From Hyphomicrobiales bacterium (lineage in GTDB: Bacteria > Pseudomonadota > Alphaproteobacteria > Rhizobiales > Beijerinckiaceae), in assembly GCA_900466745.1 (NCBI GenBank), contig UBNE01000008.1:23102-87101 (forward strand): a stretch of 64,000 nucleotides of DNA, written 5' to 3'. The notes beneath the pieces were generated by a model. The model was not told the DNA's origin, searched no databases, and was given only the letters and a program-made list of their open reading frames with translations. Every line of letters starts with the position of its first letter. Position 1 is the first letter of the stretch. Position numbers and translations under genes: made by a program. This document shows positions 8,480 through 16,793 of the stretch, in pieces.

Positions 8480-10036
8480 ATGTCCGATCATCCGAAGATG
8501 CCGAGTCGCCGGCAGTTCCAGCTCGGCCTCGGCGCCGCGGCGGCCGCCGTATCGCTCGCCCCCGGCCTCGCCCGGGCGCAGAGCGCCCGCAGCGCCAACC
8601 TCGCCATGATCGGCGAGCCCCAATCGCTCGACCCGATGGCCTCGACCGCCGACCTCGTCAGCATCATCGTCCAGCACATCTACGAGTCGCTCTACACCTT
8701 CGACGCCGGTTGGAACGTCAAGCCGATGCTGGCGGCGGACATGCCCGCCATCAGCGCGGACGGCAAGCTCTACACCATCCCGCTGCGCAAGGGCGTGAAG
8801 CTGCATAACGGCCGCGAGATGGATTCCGAGGACGTCGTCGCCTCGCTGAAGCGCTGGCTCGCCATGACCGCGCGCGGCAAGGCCCTCTCGGCCGACATCG
8901 CCTCGCTCGCCGCCAAGGATGCGAGCACCGTCGAGATCGCGCTGAAGAGCGTTCAGCCCGCCCTGCTCGCCCATCTCGGCCTGCCCTCCGGCTTCGCCGG
9001 GATCATGGCCAAGGAGAGCATCGCCGACACCCTGACCCAGTTCATCGGCACCGGCCCCTACAAATTCGTCGAGCGCAAGCCGGACCAGTACGTCGTCCTG
9101 ACCCGGTTCGACGACTACGCCGCCCGCAGCGAGGCGCCGAGCGGCTATGCCGGCAAGCGCGAGGCCAAGATCGCGGAGCTGCGCTTCATCCCGGTGCCGA
9201 ACGCCAATACCCGGGTCGAGGGCGTGATCGCCGGGCAGTACCATTTCGCCGATCAGCTCCCGGTCGAGTCGAGCAAGAAGGTCACCGGCGCCGCGAATGC
9301 GCGGGCGGTCCTGACCATGCCCTATGGCTTCCCCTATTTCCCGACCAACACCAAGCAGGGCCCCTTCGCCGATCTAAAGGTGCGCCAGGCCTTCCAGATG
9401 TGCCTCAACGACGAGGAGATCATGCTGGCCGGCTTCGGCGACCCGAAATTCTTCGCGCTCGCCGCCGAGCATTTCCCCAAGGGCTCGCCCTTCTATTCGG
9501 AGGCCGGCAAGGACTGCTACAACAAGGCCGATGCGGCCGGCGCGAAGAAGCTGCTCGCCCAGACCAAATACGACGGCACGCCGATCCGCATCCTCAACTC
9601 GAAGCAGTACGACTTCCACAACCGCATGGCCCTGGTGATGGCCGAGCAGATGAAGGAAGCCGGCTTCAAGGTGCAGCTCGACGTGGTCGACTGGGCGACG
9701 CTGATCCAGCGCCGCGGCGACCCGGCGCTCTGGGACATCTACGTCACCCATTCCGCCTTCCTGCCGGAGCCGATGCTGACCCCGCCGCAGATGGGCGACG
9801 GCGCGCCGGGCTGGTGGAAGACCCCGGCCAAGGACGCCGCGCTCGCCGCCTTCAACGGCGAGACCGACCCGGCCAAGCGCGGCGCGCTCTGGGGCGCGGT
9901 GCAGCAGGTGATCTATGACGAGGTGCCCTATGTGCGCCCCGGCAATTTCGCCGCGCTGCTCGGGACCTCGGCCCGGATGAAGGATTTCACGCCGATGCCC
10001 TGGCCGAGCTTCTGGAATGTCGACCTGACCGCGTAA
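8480..10036 (+). CDS. Peptide-type ABC transporter substrate-binding protein (SBP_bac_5)
   Basis: This is a 518-residue periplasmic binding protein of family 5 (DppA/OppA type). A twin-Arg signal (SRRQFQLGLG, hydrophobic AAAAAVSLAPGLARAQ) suggests Tat export already folded. The mature part has the usual layout: GEPQSLDPMAST, then VKLHNGREMDSEDVVASLKRW, GTGPYKFVERKPDQYVVL, LKVRQAFQMCLNDEEIM, and the C-terminal YVTHSAFLPEPML. Start ATG 8480 follows AGGGGGAAAC. It heads an operon with two permeases, set off from them by a strong hairpin at 10054-10096. Family 5 proteins also bind glutathione, nickel and opines; the ligand is unknown. Confidence 0.93.
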   Translation: MSDHPKMPSRRQFQLGLGAAAAAVSLAPGLARAQSARSANLAMIGEPQSLDPMASTADLVSIIVQHIYESLYTFDAGWNVKPMLAADMPAISADGKLYTIPLRKGVKLHNGREMDSEDVVASLKRWLAMTARGKALSADIASLAAKDASTVEIALKSVQPALLAHLGLPSGFAGIMAKESIADTLTQFIGTGPYKFVERKPDQYVVLTRFDDYAARSEAPSGYAGKREAKIAELRFIPVPNANTRVEGVIAGQYHFADQLPVESSKKVTGAANARAVLTMPYGFPYFPTNTKQGPFADLKVRQAFQMCLNDEEIMLAGFGDPKFFALAAEHFPKGSPFYSEAGKDCYNKADAAGAKKLLAQTKYDGTPIRILNSKQYDFHNRMALVMAEQMKEAGFKVQLDVVDWATLIQRRGDPALWDIYVTHSAFLPEPMLTPPQMGDGAPGWWKTPAKDAALAAFNGETDPAKRGALWGAVQQVIYDEVPYVRPGNFAALLGTSARMKDFTPMPWPSFWNVDLTA

Positions 10037-10053
10037 GGCGGCGATAGCGCCGC

Positions 10054-10096
10054 GCGCCGCCCCTGCCCGCATGGGAAGGGGCGGCGCTTGAGTTTT
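10054..10096 (+). terminator. Strong hairpin with T-rich tail between binding protein and permease genes
   Basis: GCGCCGCCCCT (10054-10064) pairs perfectly with AGGGGCGGCGC (10077-10087), followed by TTGAGTTTT. It has the form of an intrinsic terminator inside the operon. Such structures after binding-protein genes usually give partial termination and protect the upstream mRNA, making more binding protein than permease. Confidence 0.65.
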
Positions 10097-10148
10097 GCAG
10101 GGGCGGCGGCGCTGGCCGTATGCGCGCCCCGGATCCGGTGAAGAGACG

Positions 10149-11090
10149 ATGTGGTTCAGCCTCGCGCGGCGCCTCGGCAGCCTGCTGATCGTGATGTTCC
10201 TGGTCGCGACCATGGTGTTCTTCCTGACCCGGCTGGCGCCGGGCGACCCCGCCGCCATCATGCTCGGCGACCAGGCGACGCCGGCCGATGTCGAGCGGCT
10301 GCGCGCCGTCTACGGGCTCGATAAGCCGGTCCTCGTCCAGTACGTGCTGTGGCTGAAGGAGGTCGTGCAGGGCAATCTCGGCCAGTCGATCTTCCTGCAG
10401 CGCCCGGTGACGACGGCTTTGGCCGAGCGCGTCGAGCCGACCTTCTTCCTCACCCTGTTTTCGATCGTCATCGCCACGCTGATCGGCGTGCCGGCCGGCA
10501 TCGCCTCGGCGGTCTGGCGCGGGCGCGCGGTCGACCAGGTGGTGAGCGCCCTCGCCATGCTGGCGGCGAACATCCCGAGCTTCTGGCTCGGCCTGATCTT
10601 CATCCAGTTCTTCGCCGTGCGGCTCGGCCTGTTCCCGGTCGCCGGCTATGGCGACCCCGGCGCCTCGCTGGCCGAGCGGCTGGCGCATCTCGTCCTGCCC
10701 GCCGCCGTGCTCGGCATCGTCAACTCGGCGCTGATCACCCGCTTCACCCGCGCCAGCATGCTCGACGTGCTCGGCGACGACTATGTCCGCACCGCCCGCT
10801 CGAAGGGCGTGCCGGAGACGGGCATCGTCCTGCGCCACGCCTTCCGCAACGCGCTGGTGCCGATCGTCACCGTGATCGGCCTGACCATCGCCCTGCTGGT
10901 CGGCGGCGCCATCGTCACCGAGACGGTGTTCGGCCTGCCCGGCATCGGCAATCTCGTCGTCTCGGCCGTGCTGCGCCGCGACTATCCGGTGATCCAGGGC
11001 GCGCTCATCGCGGTCGCGGCGCTCTATGTGCTGATCAACCTCGCGGTCGACCTGATCTACACCCTCGTCGACCCGCGCGTGAGGGCGTGA
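10149..11090 (+). CDS. ABC transporter permease, DppB/OppB type
   Basis: This is the first inner-membrane permease subunit of a peptide-type importer, 313 residues. It has the DppB N-terminal hallmark, MWFSLARRLGSLLIVMFLVA with the FFLTRLAPGDPA segment after TM1, and a binding-protein-dependent permease domain. The EAA-like loop, ARSKGVPETGIVLRHAFRNA (about residues 218-237), contacts the ATPase. Start ATG 10149 has AAGAGACG upstream; an earlier in-frame start at 10095 would add an unlikely Arg-rich leader that overlaps the hairpin tail. It is followed after two bases by the DppC-type gene. Confidence 0.92.
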   Translation: MWFSLARRLGSLLIVMFLVATMVFFLTRLAPGDPAAIMLGDQATPADVERLRAVYGLDKPVLVQYVLWLKEVVQGNLGQSIFLQRPVTTALAERVEPTFFLTLFSIVIATLIGVPAGIASAVWRGRAVDQVVSALAMLAANIPSFWLGLIFIQFFAVRLGLFPVAGYGDPGASLAERLAHLVLPAAVLGIVNSALITRFTRASMLDVLGDDYVRTARSKGVPETGIVLRHAFRNALVPIVTVIGLTIALLVGGAIVTETVFGLPGIGNLVVSAVLRRDYPVIQGALIAVAALYVLINLAVDLIYTLVDPRVRA

Positions 11091-11092
11091 CG

Positions 11093-11938
11093 ATGGCCTC
11101 CCCGACCGTCGCCTTCCTGAACCGGCTGTTCCGGCGCAAGCTCGTCCTCGCCGCCGCCTGCGTGCTGCTCGCCTTCGTCCTCGCGGCGCTGTTCGCACCC
11201 TGGGTCGCGCCCTACGATCCCGGCGCGCTGCGCGTCATCCGCCGGCTGAAGCCGCCGAGCGAGCTGAACTGGCTTGGCACCGACGAGTTCGGCCGGGACG
11301 TGCTCTCGCGCATCATCTACGGCGCGCGCGCCTCGCTCGGCATCGGCGCGGCGGTGGTCGCGATCTCGATCGCCGCCGGCTCCGCCATCGGCCTCACCGC
11401 CGGCTATTTCCGGCGCCTCGACCCGCCGATCATGCGCATGGTCGACGCCGTCATGGCGCTGCCCGACATCCTGCTCGCGATCTTCCTGGTCGCTATCCTG
11501 GGGTCGTCGATCTTCAACGTCGTCTTCGCGCTCGCCATCGTCTACACGCCGCGCGTCGTGCGGGTGGTGCGCGCCTCGGCGCTGGTGGTGCGCGAGCAGC
11601 AATTCGTCGAGGCGGCCCGCGCCATCGGCGCCTCGACGCCGCGCATCCTGTTCCGGCACATCCTGATGAACGTCACCTCGCCGGTGCTGGTGCAGGCGAC
11701 CTTCATCTTCGCCTATGCGGTGCTGGCCGAGGCGGGCCTGTCCTTCCTCGGCGCCGGCGTGCCGCCGGAGGTGCCGACCTGGGGCGAGATGATCGCCTCG
11801 GCCCAGCAATATGCCGACCAGGCCTTCTGGGTCGTGCTCTTCCCGGGTCTGGCGATCGTGCTCGCGGCGCTGTCGCTCCAGGTGGTCGGCGACGGCCTGC
11901 GCGACCAGCTCGACCCCAGGCTGCGCAAGGCGCTGTAG
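11093..11938 (+). CDS. ABC transporter permease, DppC/OppC type
   Basis: This is the second permease subunit, 281 residues. The DppC pattern is clear: a first membrane segment (LVLAAACVLLAFVLAALFAP), PYDPGALRV, then the LGTDEFGRDVLSRIIYGAR motif. The permease domain follows with the EAA loop EAARAIGASTPRILFRHILM (about residues 177-196) and the final GDGLRDQLDPRLRKAL. ATG 11093 lies two bases after the previous stop, so the genes are coupled. No ATPase gene follows: the next gene is convergent. The importer must borrow DppD/DppF-type ATPases from elsewhere, possibly the locus beyond the left edge. Confidence 0.92.
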   Translation: MASPTVAFLNRLFRRKLVLAAACVLLAFVLAALFAPWVAPYDPGALRVIRRLKPPSELNWLGTDEFGRDVLSRIIYGARASLGIGAAVVAISIAAGSAIGLTAGYFRRLDPPIMRMVDAVMALPDILLAIFLVAILGSSIFNVVFALAIVYTPRVVRVVRASALVVREQQFVEAARAIGASTPRILFRHILMNVTSPVLVQATFIFAYAVLAEAGLSFLGAGVPPEVPTWGEMIASAQQYADQAFWVVLFPGLAIVLAALSLQVVGDGLRDQLDPRLRKAL

Positions 11939-11971
11939 CCTCCGGTTCCGGGCGAGGCGGCGCCGGGCGGC

Positions 11972-12739
11972 TCAGGCCATCACCAGCCCGCCATCGACAT
12001 GCAGCACCTGCCCGGTGACGAAGCCGCTCCCTTCGCCGGCGAGGAAGAGCACCGGGCCGGCGACGTCGGCCGGCGTCGCGATGCGGCGCAGCGGCGTCTG
12101 CGCGATCAGCGTCTCGCGCACCTCCTCGGGCGTCGCGGCGCTCGCATCGGTCGGATAGACCAGCCCCGGCGCGACGCAGTTCACCCGGATGCCGAGCGGG
12201 CCGAGTTCGGCCGCGAGGTTGCGGCTGAACCCGATCAGCGCCGCCTTGGCCGTGGCGTAGTCGTGATAGGCGATGCTCGGGCGCGCGACGAGGTCGCTGG
12301 CGAGATTGACGATGCTGGCGCCGCTGCGGCGCCGAAGCAGCGGCAGCATCGCCTGGCAGACCGTGTAGGTGGCCTTCACCGCGCCGTCGAACTGCCGGCC
12401 ATAGGCCTCCCAGGGCGTCTCCCAGAAGCGGGCGCGCCTGTCCGGGTCGAAGCGGTAGGGCGCGAAGGCGTTGTTGACGACGGCGTCGAGCCGGCCGGCC
12501 TCCTCCGCGATGCGCTGCGCCATCGCCGCGACCGCCTCGGCCGAGGTGACGTCGGCCGCCACCGTCAGCGCCTCGCCGCCGAGCGTCCGGCATTCGGCGG
12601 CGACGGCCTCGGCGGCCGCCTCGTTCGTCCGGTAGTTGACGACGACGATCCCGCCCTCGGCGGCGAAGGCCCTGGCGATCGCCGCGCCGATGCCGCGGCT
12701 GGCGCCGGTGACGAGGATGACGCGGCCCTGGAATCTCAT
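11972..12739 (-). CDS. SDR family NAD(P)-dependent oxidoreductase, last gene of the TPP-riboswitch operon
   Basis: This 255-residue classical short-chain dehydrogenase interconverts an alcohol and a carbonyl with NAD(P). It has the dinucleotide motif TGASRGIG (residues 11-18), NNAF in place of NNAG, a Ser before the active site (NLAS), and the catalytic Tyr and Lys in YATAK. The C-terminal GQVLHVDGGLVMA is typical of FabG-like proteins. ATG 12739 overlaps the stop of the binding-protein gene (ATGA). As sixth gene of an operon that includes a carboxylate-activating enzyme and an acyl-CoA reductase, it could reduce the resulting aldehyde to an alcohol. That role is inference; the true substrate is unknown. 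Confidence 0.88.
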   Translation of the reverse strand: MRFQGRVILVTGASRGIGAAIARAFAAEGGIVVVNYRTNEAAAEAVAAECRTLGGEALTVAADVTSAEAVAAMAQRIAEEAGRLDAVVNNAFAPYRFDPDRRARFWETPWEAYGRQFDGAVKATYTVCQAMLPLLRRRSGASIVNLASDLVARPSIAYHDYATAKAALIGFSRNLAAELGPLGIRVNCVAPGLVYPTDASAATPEEVRETLIAQTPLRRIATPADVAGPVLFLAGEGSGFVTGQVLHVDGGLVMA

Positions 12740-13791
12740 GGCGCGCCGTCCCTGGCCGGGACGAGGTCGCTCCTGACCACCGCCTTCATCGCGAGCGGGC
12801 GCGCGATCAGGCCGAGGCTGCGGAAGGTGTCGGCGCCCTTCTGCATCGCCTCGATGTCGAAATGGCCGAGGCCCTCGCGCTCCGTGACCGGCGAGACGCT
12901 GGACAGGTTGCGCAGCTTGATGATCTCGAGATTGACGGCCTCGTCGCGCCCGTTGATGGCGCGGGAAACGGCGATCCGGGCCGCCTCCTCGGGCCTGGCG
13001 ATCATCCAGGCGGCGGAATCGCGATAGCCGGCGAGGAAGCGTTGCAGCAGCGGCCGGTTCCGCTCGTAATAGCTTTCCTTCACCACGAAGATGTCGCTCG
13101 ACAGGTTGAGCTGGTCGCGGACCTCGATGACGTTGGCCTCGCCCAGACCCTTGGCGCGGGCGACGAGCAGGCCGGTATCGGTCGCGGCGGTGGCGTCGAC
13201 CTGGCCCTGCATCAGCGGCGCGAAGTTGAGCAGCCCCGTCGGCTGGATGGTGACGTCCTTCTCGCTCAGACCGACCTGGTGCAGCAGCACGAGCAGGTTC
13301 TGATAGGTGCCGCTCGACAGGCTGTAGACGCCGATGCGCTTGCCCCTGAGATCGGCGGCGGTGCGGATGCCGCTGCCTTTGAGCGCGACGACGTTGAAGA
13401 CGTTCTGCGGATAGATGTCGTAGATCGCGACCAGCTTCTCGCCCTTGTCGAGCGCGAGATAGAACGAGGCCGGGTCGGTGAAGGCGACATCGGCCTGGCC
13501 GGCGAGCAGCGTCTGGATCGCCGCGCCGCCGCCGGTGCCGGGCACGTAGTCGAGCGCGATGCCCCTCGCCTTGAAGAAGCCCTTGTCGGGTTCGGCCAGG
13601 AGGTTGGTGATCTCGCTGATCGGCTGGCTCCAGCCCGCGACCGTGACCTTGTCGAGCGGCTGGGCCCGGACCGAAATCCAGCCGGAAAGCAGCAGGGCGA
13701 CGCATGCCGTCAGGCTCGCCGTCATCCCGGACACGGCGAAGCGCAGACCCGGAAGGAGGAGCCTCGGAAGGCGAGCGAGGAAAGATGACAT
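12736..13791 (-). CDS. NMT1/ThiY-like ABC transporter substrate-binding protein
   Basis: This periplasmic binding protein of the SsuA/THI5-NMT1 superfamily has up to 351 residues. The mature start KVTVAGWSQPISEI and the segments DYVPGTGGGAAIQTLLAGQADVA and ADLRGKRIGVYSLSSGTYQN are typical of ThiY/SsuA proteins. Together with the upstream TPP riboswitch and the adjacent permease and ATPase, this points to a ThiXYZ-like importer for a pyrimidine or other thiamine precursor. The start is uncertain. GTG/ATG choices include ATG 13791 (AAAGG upstream) and ATG 13725, which alone would give a compact signal peptide (MTASLTACVALLLSGW). The extra N-terminal residues coincide with a half repeat at 13721-13752. 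Ligand is inferred only. Confidence 0.85.
   Translation of the reverse strand: MSSFLARLPRLLLPGLRFAVSGMTASLTACVALLLSGWISVRAQPLDKVTVAGWSQPISEITNLLAEPDKGFFKARGIALDYVPGTGGGAAIQTLLAGQADVAFTDPASFYLALDKGEKLVAIYDIYPQNVFNVVALKGSGIRTAADLRGKRIGVYSLSSGTYQNLLVLLHQVGLSEKDVTIQPTGLLNFAPLMQGQVDATAATDTGLLVARAKGLGEANVIEVRDQLNLSSDIFVVKESYYERNRPLLQRFLAGYRDSAAWMIARPEEAARIAVSRAINGRDEAVNLEIIKLRNLSSVSPVTEREGLGHFDIEAMQKGADTFRSLGLIARPLAMKAVVRSDLVPARDGAP
13721..13752. repeat. Half copy of the GTCATCCCGG repeat inside the ThiY-like N-terminus
   Basis: GTCATCCCGGACACGGCGAA and the following GCGCAGACCCGG closely match one arm of the 50993-51088 element (read on the minus strand there). Here it lies across the first 13-24 codons of the binding-protein gene and just before an alternative ATG. 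It probably inserted at the gene's 5' end. Confidence 0.5.
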
Positions 13792-13795
13792 GGGG

Positions 13796-14545
13796 TCAGC
13801 CTTTCGAGAAGCGGTGCAGGACGCGGCGCTCGACGAGGCGAACGGCCTCGTAGAGCAGCATGCCGAGCGCGGTGATGACGATGAAGAGCGCGAAGATCAG
13901 GCTCGAATCCATCACGCTCTGGGCGGCGATGATCGAGGCGCCGAGCCCGCTGCGCCCGCCGATGAACTCGCCGACCACCGCGCCGACCAGCGCGAGCACG
14001 ACCGCGACGCGCAGGCCCGCCATGATGACGGGCAGCGCCGCCGGCAGCTTCAGGCGCAGCAGGGTCTGGAGCCGGCTCGCGCCGAGCATGCGGAAGAGGT
14101 CGCGCCGGGCGGCGTCGACCTCGCCGAGCCCCGTCAGCGTGGTCTCCATCAGCGGGAAGAAGCAGATCAGCGCGGTGATGACGATCGTCGGCGTCATGCC
14201 GAAGCCGAACCAGATGATGAAGAGCGGGCCCAGCGCGAGCTTGGGCACGAGCTGGCTCGCCAGCACATAGGGTCGCAGCAGCCGGCTGAGCGCCGGCACC
14301 TCCGCCAGCAGGATGCCGGTGCCGAGCCCGACCAGCGCGCCGATGCCGAGGCCGAGCCCCATCTCCGCCGCGGTGACCGCGAGATGCGGCCAGAGCCTCC
14401 CGCTGGCGATCTCGCCGCCCAGCGTGGCGAGCACGGCGGAAGGCGGCGGCAGGACCAGCGGCGACAGGCCGCCGAAGCGGCACCAGCCCTCCCAGCCGGC
14501 GAGCAGGATCAGGAGCAGCAGCAGCGAGGGCAGGCGCGCCGTCAT
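13796..14545 (-). CDS. ABC transporter permease, SsuC/ThiX-like
   Basis: This 249-residue inner-membrane permease belongs to the SsuC/TauC/ThiX group, with about six hydrophobic segments. It opens directly into TM1 (LPSLLLLLILLAGWEGWCRF). LVLPPPSAVLATL follows TM1 as in this family, and the cytoplasmic EAA-type loop is RRDLFRMLGASRLQTLLRLK (about residues 146-165). LVGAVVGEFIGGRSGLGASI is a strong family signature. Its start overlaps the ATPase stop (ATGA), and the binding-protein gene follows within five bases. It forms the channel of the TPP-controlled importer. Confidence 0.9.
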   Translation of the reverse strand: MTARLPSLLLLLILLAGWEGWCRFGGLSPLVLPPPSAVLATLGGEIASGRLWPHLAVTAAEMGLGLGIGALVGLGTGILLAEVPALSRLLRPYVLASQLVPKLALGPLFIIWFGFGMTPTIVITALICFFPLMETTLTGLGEVDAARRDLFRMLGASRLQTLLRLKLPAALPVIMAGLRVAVVLALVGAVVGEFIGGRSGLGASIIAAQSVMDSSLIFALFIVITALGMLLYEAVRLVERRVLHRFSKG

Positions 14546-15351
14546 GCCGCCGGCCTCCGGCTGGCGGGGCCGGCCTCGCCGTCCATCGCCTCGCGCAGAG
14601 CGCGGCAGGCGGCCGCGAAGACCGGCGTGTAGCGGAGCGCTGGAGGGCGCGGGCGCGGCAAGGCGATCCGGCGGGCCTGGGTCAGCCGGCCTCCGGCCAT
14701 CACCGCGACGCGGTCGCCGAGATAGACCGCCTCGCCGATATCGTGGGTGACGAAGAGGGCGGTGGTGCCGTGCAAAGCGCAGAGCCGCAGAAGATCGTCC
14801 TGCAGCTCCTCGCGCGTCAGGGCGTCGAGCGCGGCGAAGGGCTCGTCGAGCAGGAGCAGGTCCGGCGCGCCGATCAGCGCGCGCGCCACGGCGACGCGGC
14901 TGCGCTGGCCGCCGGACAGCTCGCGGGGCCGGCGCTCCGCAAGATCCGCGAGGCCGACGCGGGCGAGAAGGTCGCGCGCCGCCGCCCGCTCGGCCGCGGT
15001 CGGGCGCCGCTTCAGCGAGACCGGCAGCAGCACGTTGTCGAGCGCGCTCAGCCAGTCGAGCAGCGTCGGCGCCTGGAAGACGAAGCCGGCGCGGGGGCTG
15101 GGGCCGCGCAGCGCCTCGCCGGCGATGCGGATCGCGCCCTCGCTCGGCAGCAGCAGGCCGGCGGCGAGCTTGAGCAGCGTGGTCTTGCCGCAGCCGCTGC
15201 GGCCGAGCAGGCAGTGGATCTCGCCGCGCGGGATCGCCCAGTCGACGCCGTCGACGACGGCCGGGCCGCCCGCCTCGTAGCGGTAGCCCGCCCGCTCGAT
15301 CGCGACGAAGCCGGGCGCGGACGGGTCGGTCGGCGGCGGATCAGTCGGCAT
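14542..15351 (-). CDS. ABC transporter ATP-binding protein, SsuB/ThiZ-like
   Basis: This 269-residue ATPase powers the adjacent importer. Walker A is GRSGCGKTT (about residues 50-58), Q-loop FVFQAPTLLDW, signature LSGGQRSRVAVARAL, Walker B LLLLDEPFAALD, and switch His in FVTHDIGEAVYLGDR. The Q-loop tryptophan and D-loop pattern are as in nitrate/sulfonate/thiamine-precursor importers. ATG 15351 overlaps the acyl-CoA reductase end by 11 bases, an unusually deep overlap supporting co-translation. The N-terminus is Pro-rich (PTDPPPTDPSAPG), a likely disordered tail. Confidence 0.92.
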   Translation of the reverse strand: MPTDPPPTDPSAPGFVAIERAGYRYEAGGPAVVDGVDWAIPRGEIHCLLGRSGCGKTTLLKLAAGLLLPSEGAIRIAGEALRGPSPRAGFVFQAPTLLDWLSALDNVLLPVSLKRRPTAAERAAARDLLARVGLADLAERRPRELSGGQRSRVAVARALIGAPDLLLLDEPFAALDALTREELQDDLLRLCALHGTTALFVTHDIGEAVYLGDRVAVMAGGRLTQARRIALPRPRPPALRYTPVFAAACRALREAMDGEAGPASRRPAA

Positions 15352-16789
15352 AGGAAGCGAACCCTTCCGCGGCGGCTTCCGCGCCCGGCTCGATCTCGGT
15401 CAGGGTGACGAGGTCGAGCAGGCTGAAGCGCCCGTCATGGTGCCAGCCGGGCTCCGGCGCGGTCATGCGGCCGAGCGGGGCGATGCGGCTGACGCCGACC
15501 GCGGCGAGCCGTTCCGCCAGCCGCAGCAGCCTCTCCGGGGCGGCGGCGACGCCGGCCGTCTGCAGGAAGGCGCGATAGGGGCCGACCAGGGCCGGCACCG
15601 CGGCGAGATCGTCGACCGCGACCAGCTTGAGCGTGCGGTTCAGGCCGGTCGGGCTCAGGGCCTCGGCGGCCTCGACATGGACGACGCTCCAGGGATCGGC
15701 CGGCTCGCCGAACAGCTCCGCGGCGCCTTCCAGCCCGCGCAGCTCCTGCGCGCCGCGCCAGCCCGCGACGGCCGCCGCCTCGCCCGGCGAGAGCGCGCGG
15801 CGCGGATGGCGATGGGCGAGCGCCGCGAGCTCCCGCGCCAGATAGCCGGCGAACTCCGCCGGCGCGACCCGCCCGCCGCGCTCGACGAAGAGCATCTGCG
15901 GCGAATAGCAGCCCTGCTGCTCGTAGCGCGCCACGTCATGAGCGGCGAGCCGGGCCAGCGCCGGGGCCTTGCGACTGTCGAGCGCCTCGCGCGCGACGAC
16001 GCCGAAGCCGATCCTGTGGCCATGCGGCAGGAAGCGCGTCGTCACCGGCAGCTTCGCGCGCAGCGCCGCGAGCGTCTCGTTGCCGCCATAGGCCATCACC
16101 GTGTCGGCCGCCTGCAGGAAGGGCGCCTCGGCCGCGGCATTCCCGCCCTTCCACCAGACGACCGCGAGGCATTCGCCGATCTCGGGGTCGATCCCGGCGA
16201 GGAGCCCGGCGAACCAGCCGGCCGTCAGCGGCTCGGCCGAGGCGAGCTTGCCGATGCTGCCCGCCTTGACCAGCAGCCCGCAGATCAGGCTCCAGAGCGA
16301 CAGCGCCGGCACGTTGCCGGCCCAGATGTGCAGCAGTAGATTCGGCCCCTGCGCGCGCAGCAGGCCGCCCTTGGCCGCCGGCTGGAAGCCGTCGAGCATG
16401 GCGGGATTGGCGAAGTCCTCGGCGAGGAAGCGCAGGAGCTGCGGCCGGCGGAAAGTCCTGAGATAGCCGGTCAGGCCGAGCCGGACGCTCTCGCGGTCAT
16501 AGCCGGTGACGATCGGCAGGAGGTGCTCGGCCTTGCGGCGCAGCGGATGATCCCGGTCGAGCAGCCGCGCGACCGCGGCGTCGACCGCATCGACGATCCG
16601 GGCGACCGGCATTTGCTTCAGCCGCCCGCGGGCATTTTCGCGGACCTGCTCGCACAGCGCGGCGGCCTGCGCCGCGTCGAGTTCCGGCAGCGCCAGCACG
16701 ACGCGCTCGCCCCAGGCGCCATGCGCGACCTCGCGCCAGCGCACCGCCTCGCGGCTCAAACCCGGCAGATGGCCCGCATGCGCGATCAC
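15341..16789 (-). CDS. LuxC-like acyl-CoA (fatty acid) reductase in a TPP-riboswitch operon
   Basis: This 482-residue protein belongs to the LuxC branch of the aldehyde dehydrogenase superfamily, which reduces activated acyl groups to aldehydes with NADPH. WAGNVPALSLWSLICGLLVK and GSIGKLASAEPLTAGWFAGL match the family nucleotide-binding region. The catalytic Cys is Cys294 in YEQQGCYSPQMLFVE (Cys286 in Vibrio harveyi LuxC by known biochemistry). I chose GTG 16789, five bases after the LuxE stop with GAGG before it; longer starts overlap the upstream gene. There is no luciferase (luxAB) or acyltransferase (luxD) nearby, so light production is not implied. It should receive its acyl group from the LuxE-like partner. 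Confidence 0.88.
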   Translation of the reverse strand: MIAHAGHLPGLSREAVRWREVAHGAWGERVVLALPELDAAQAAALCEQVRENARGRLKQMPVARIVDAVDAAVARLLDRDHPLRRKAEHLLPIVTGYDRESVRLGLTGYLRTFRRPQLLRFLAEDFANPAMLDGFQPAAKGGLLRAQGPNLLLHIWAGNVPALSLWSLICGLLVKAGSIGKLASAEPLTAGWFAGLLAGIDPEIGECLAVVWWKGGNAAAEAPFLQAADTVMAYGGNETLAALRAKLPVTTRFLPHGHRIGFGVVAREALDSRKAPALARLAAHDVARYEQQGCYSPQMLFVERGGRVAPAEFAGYLARELAALAHRHPRRALSPGEAAAVAGWRGAQELRGLEGAAELFGEPADPWSVVHVEAAEALSPTGLNRTLKLVAVDDLAAVPALVGPYRAFLQTAGVAAAPERLLRLAERLAAVGVSRIAPLGRMTAPEPGWHHDGRFSLLDLVTLTEIEPGAEAAAEGFASYAD

Positions 16790-16793
16790 GGCC

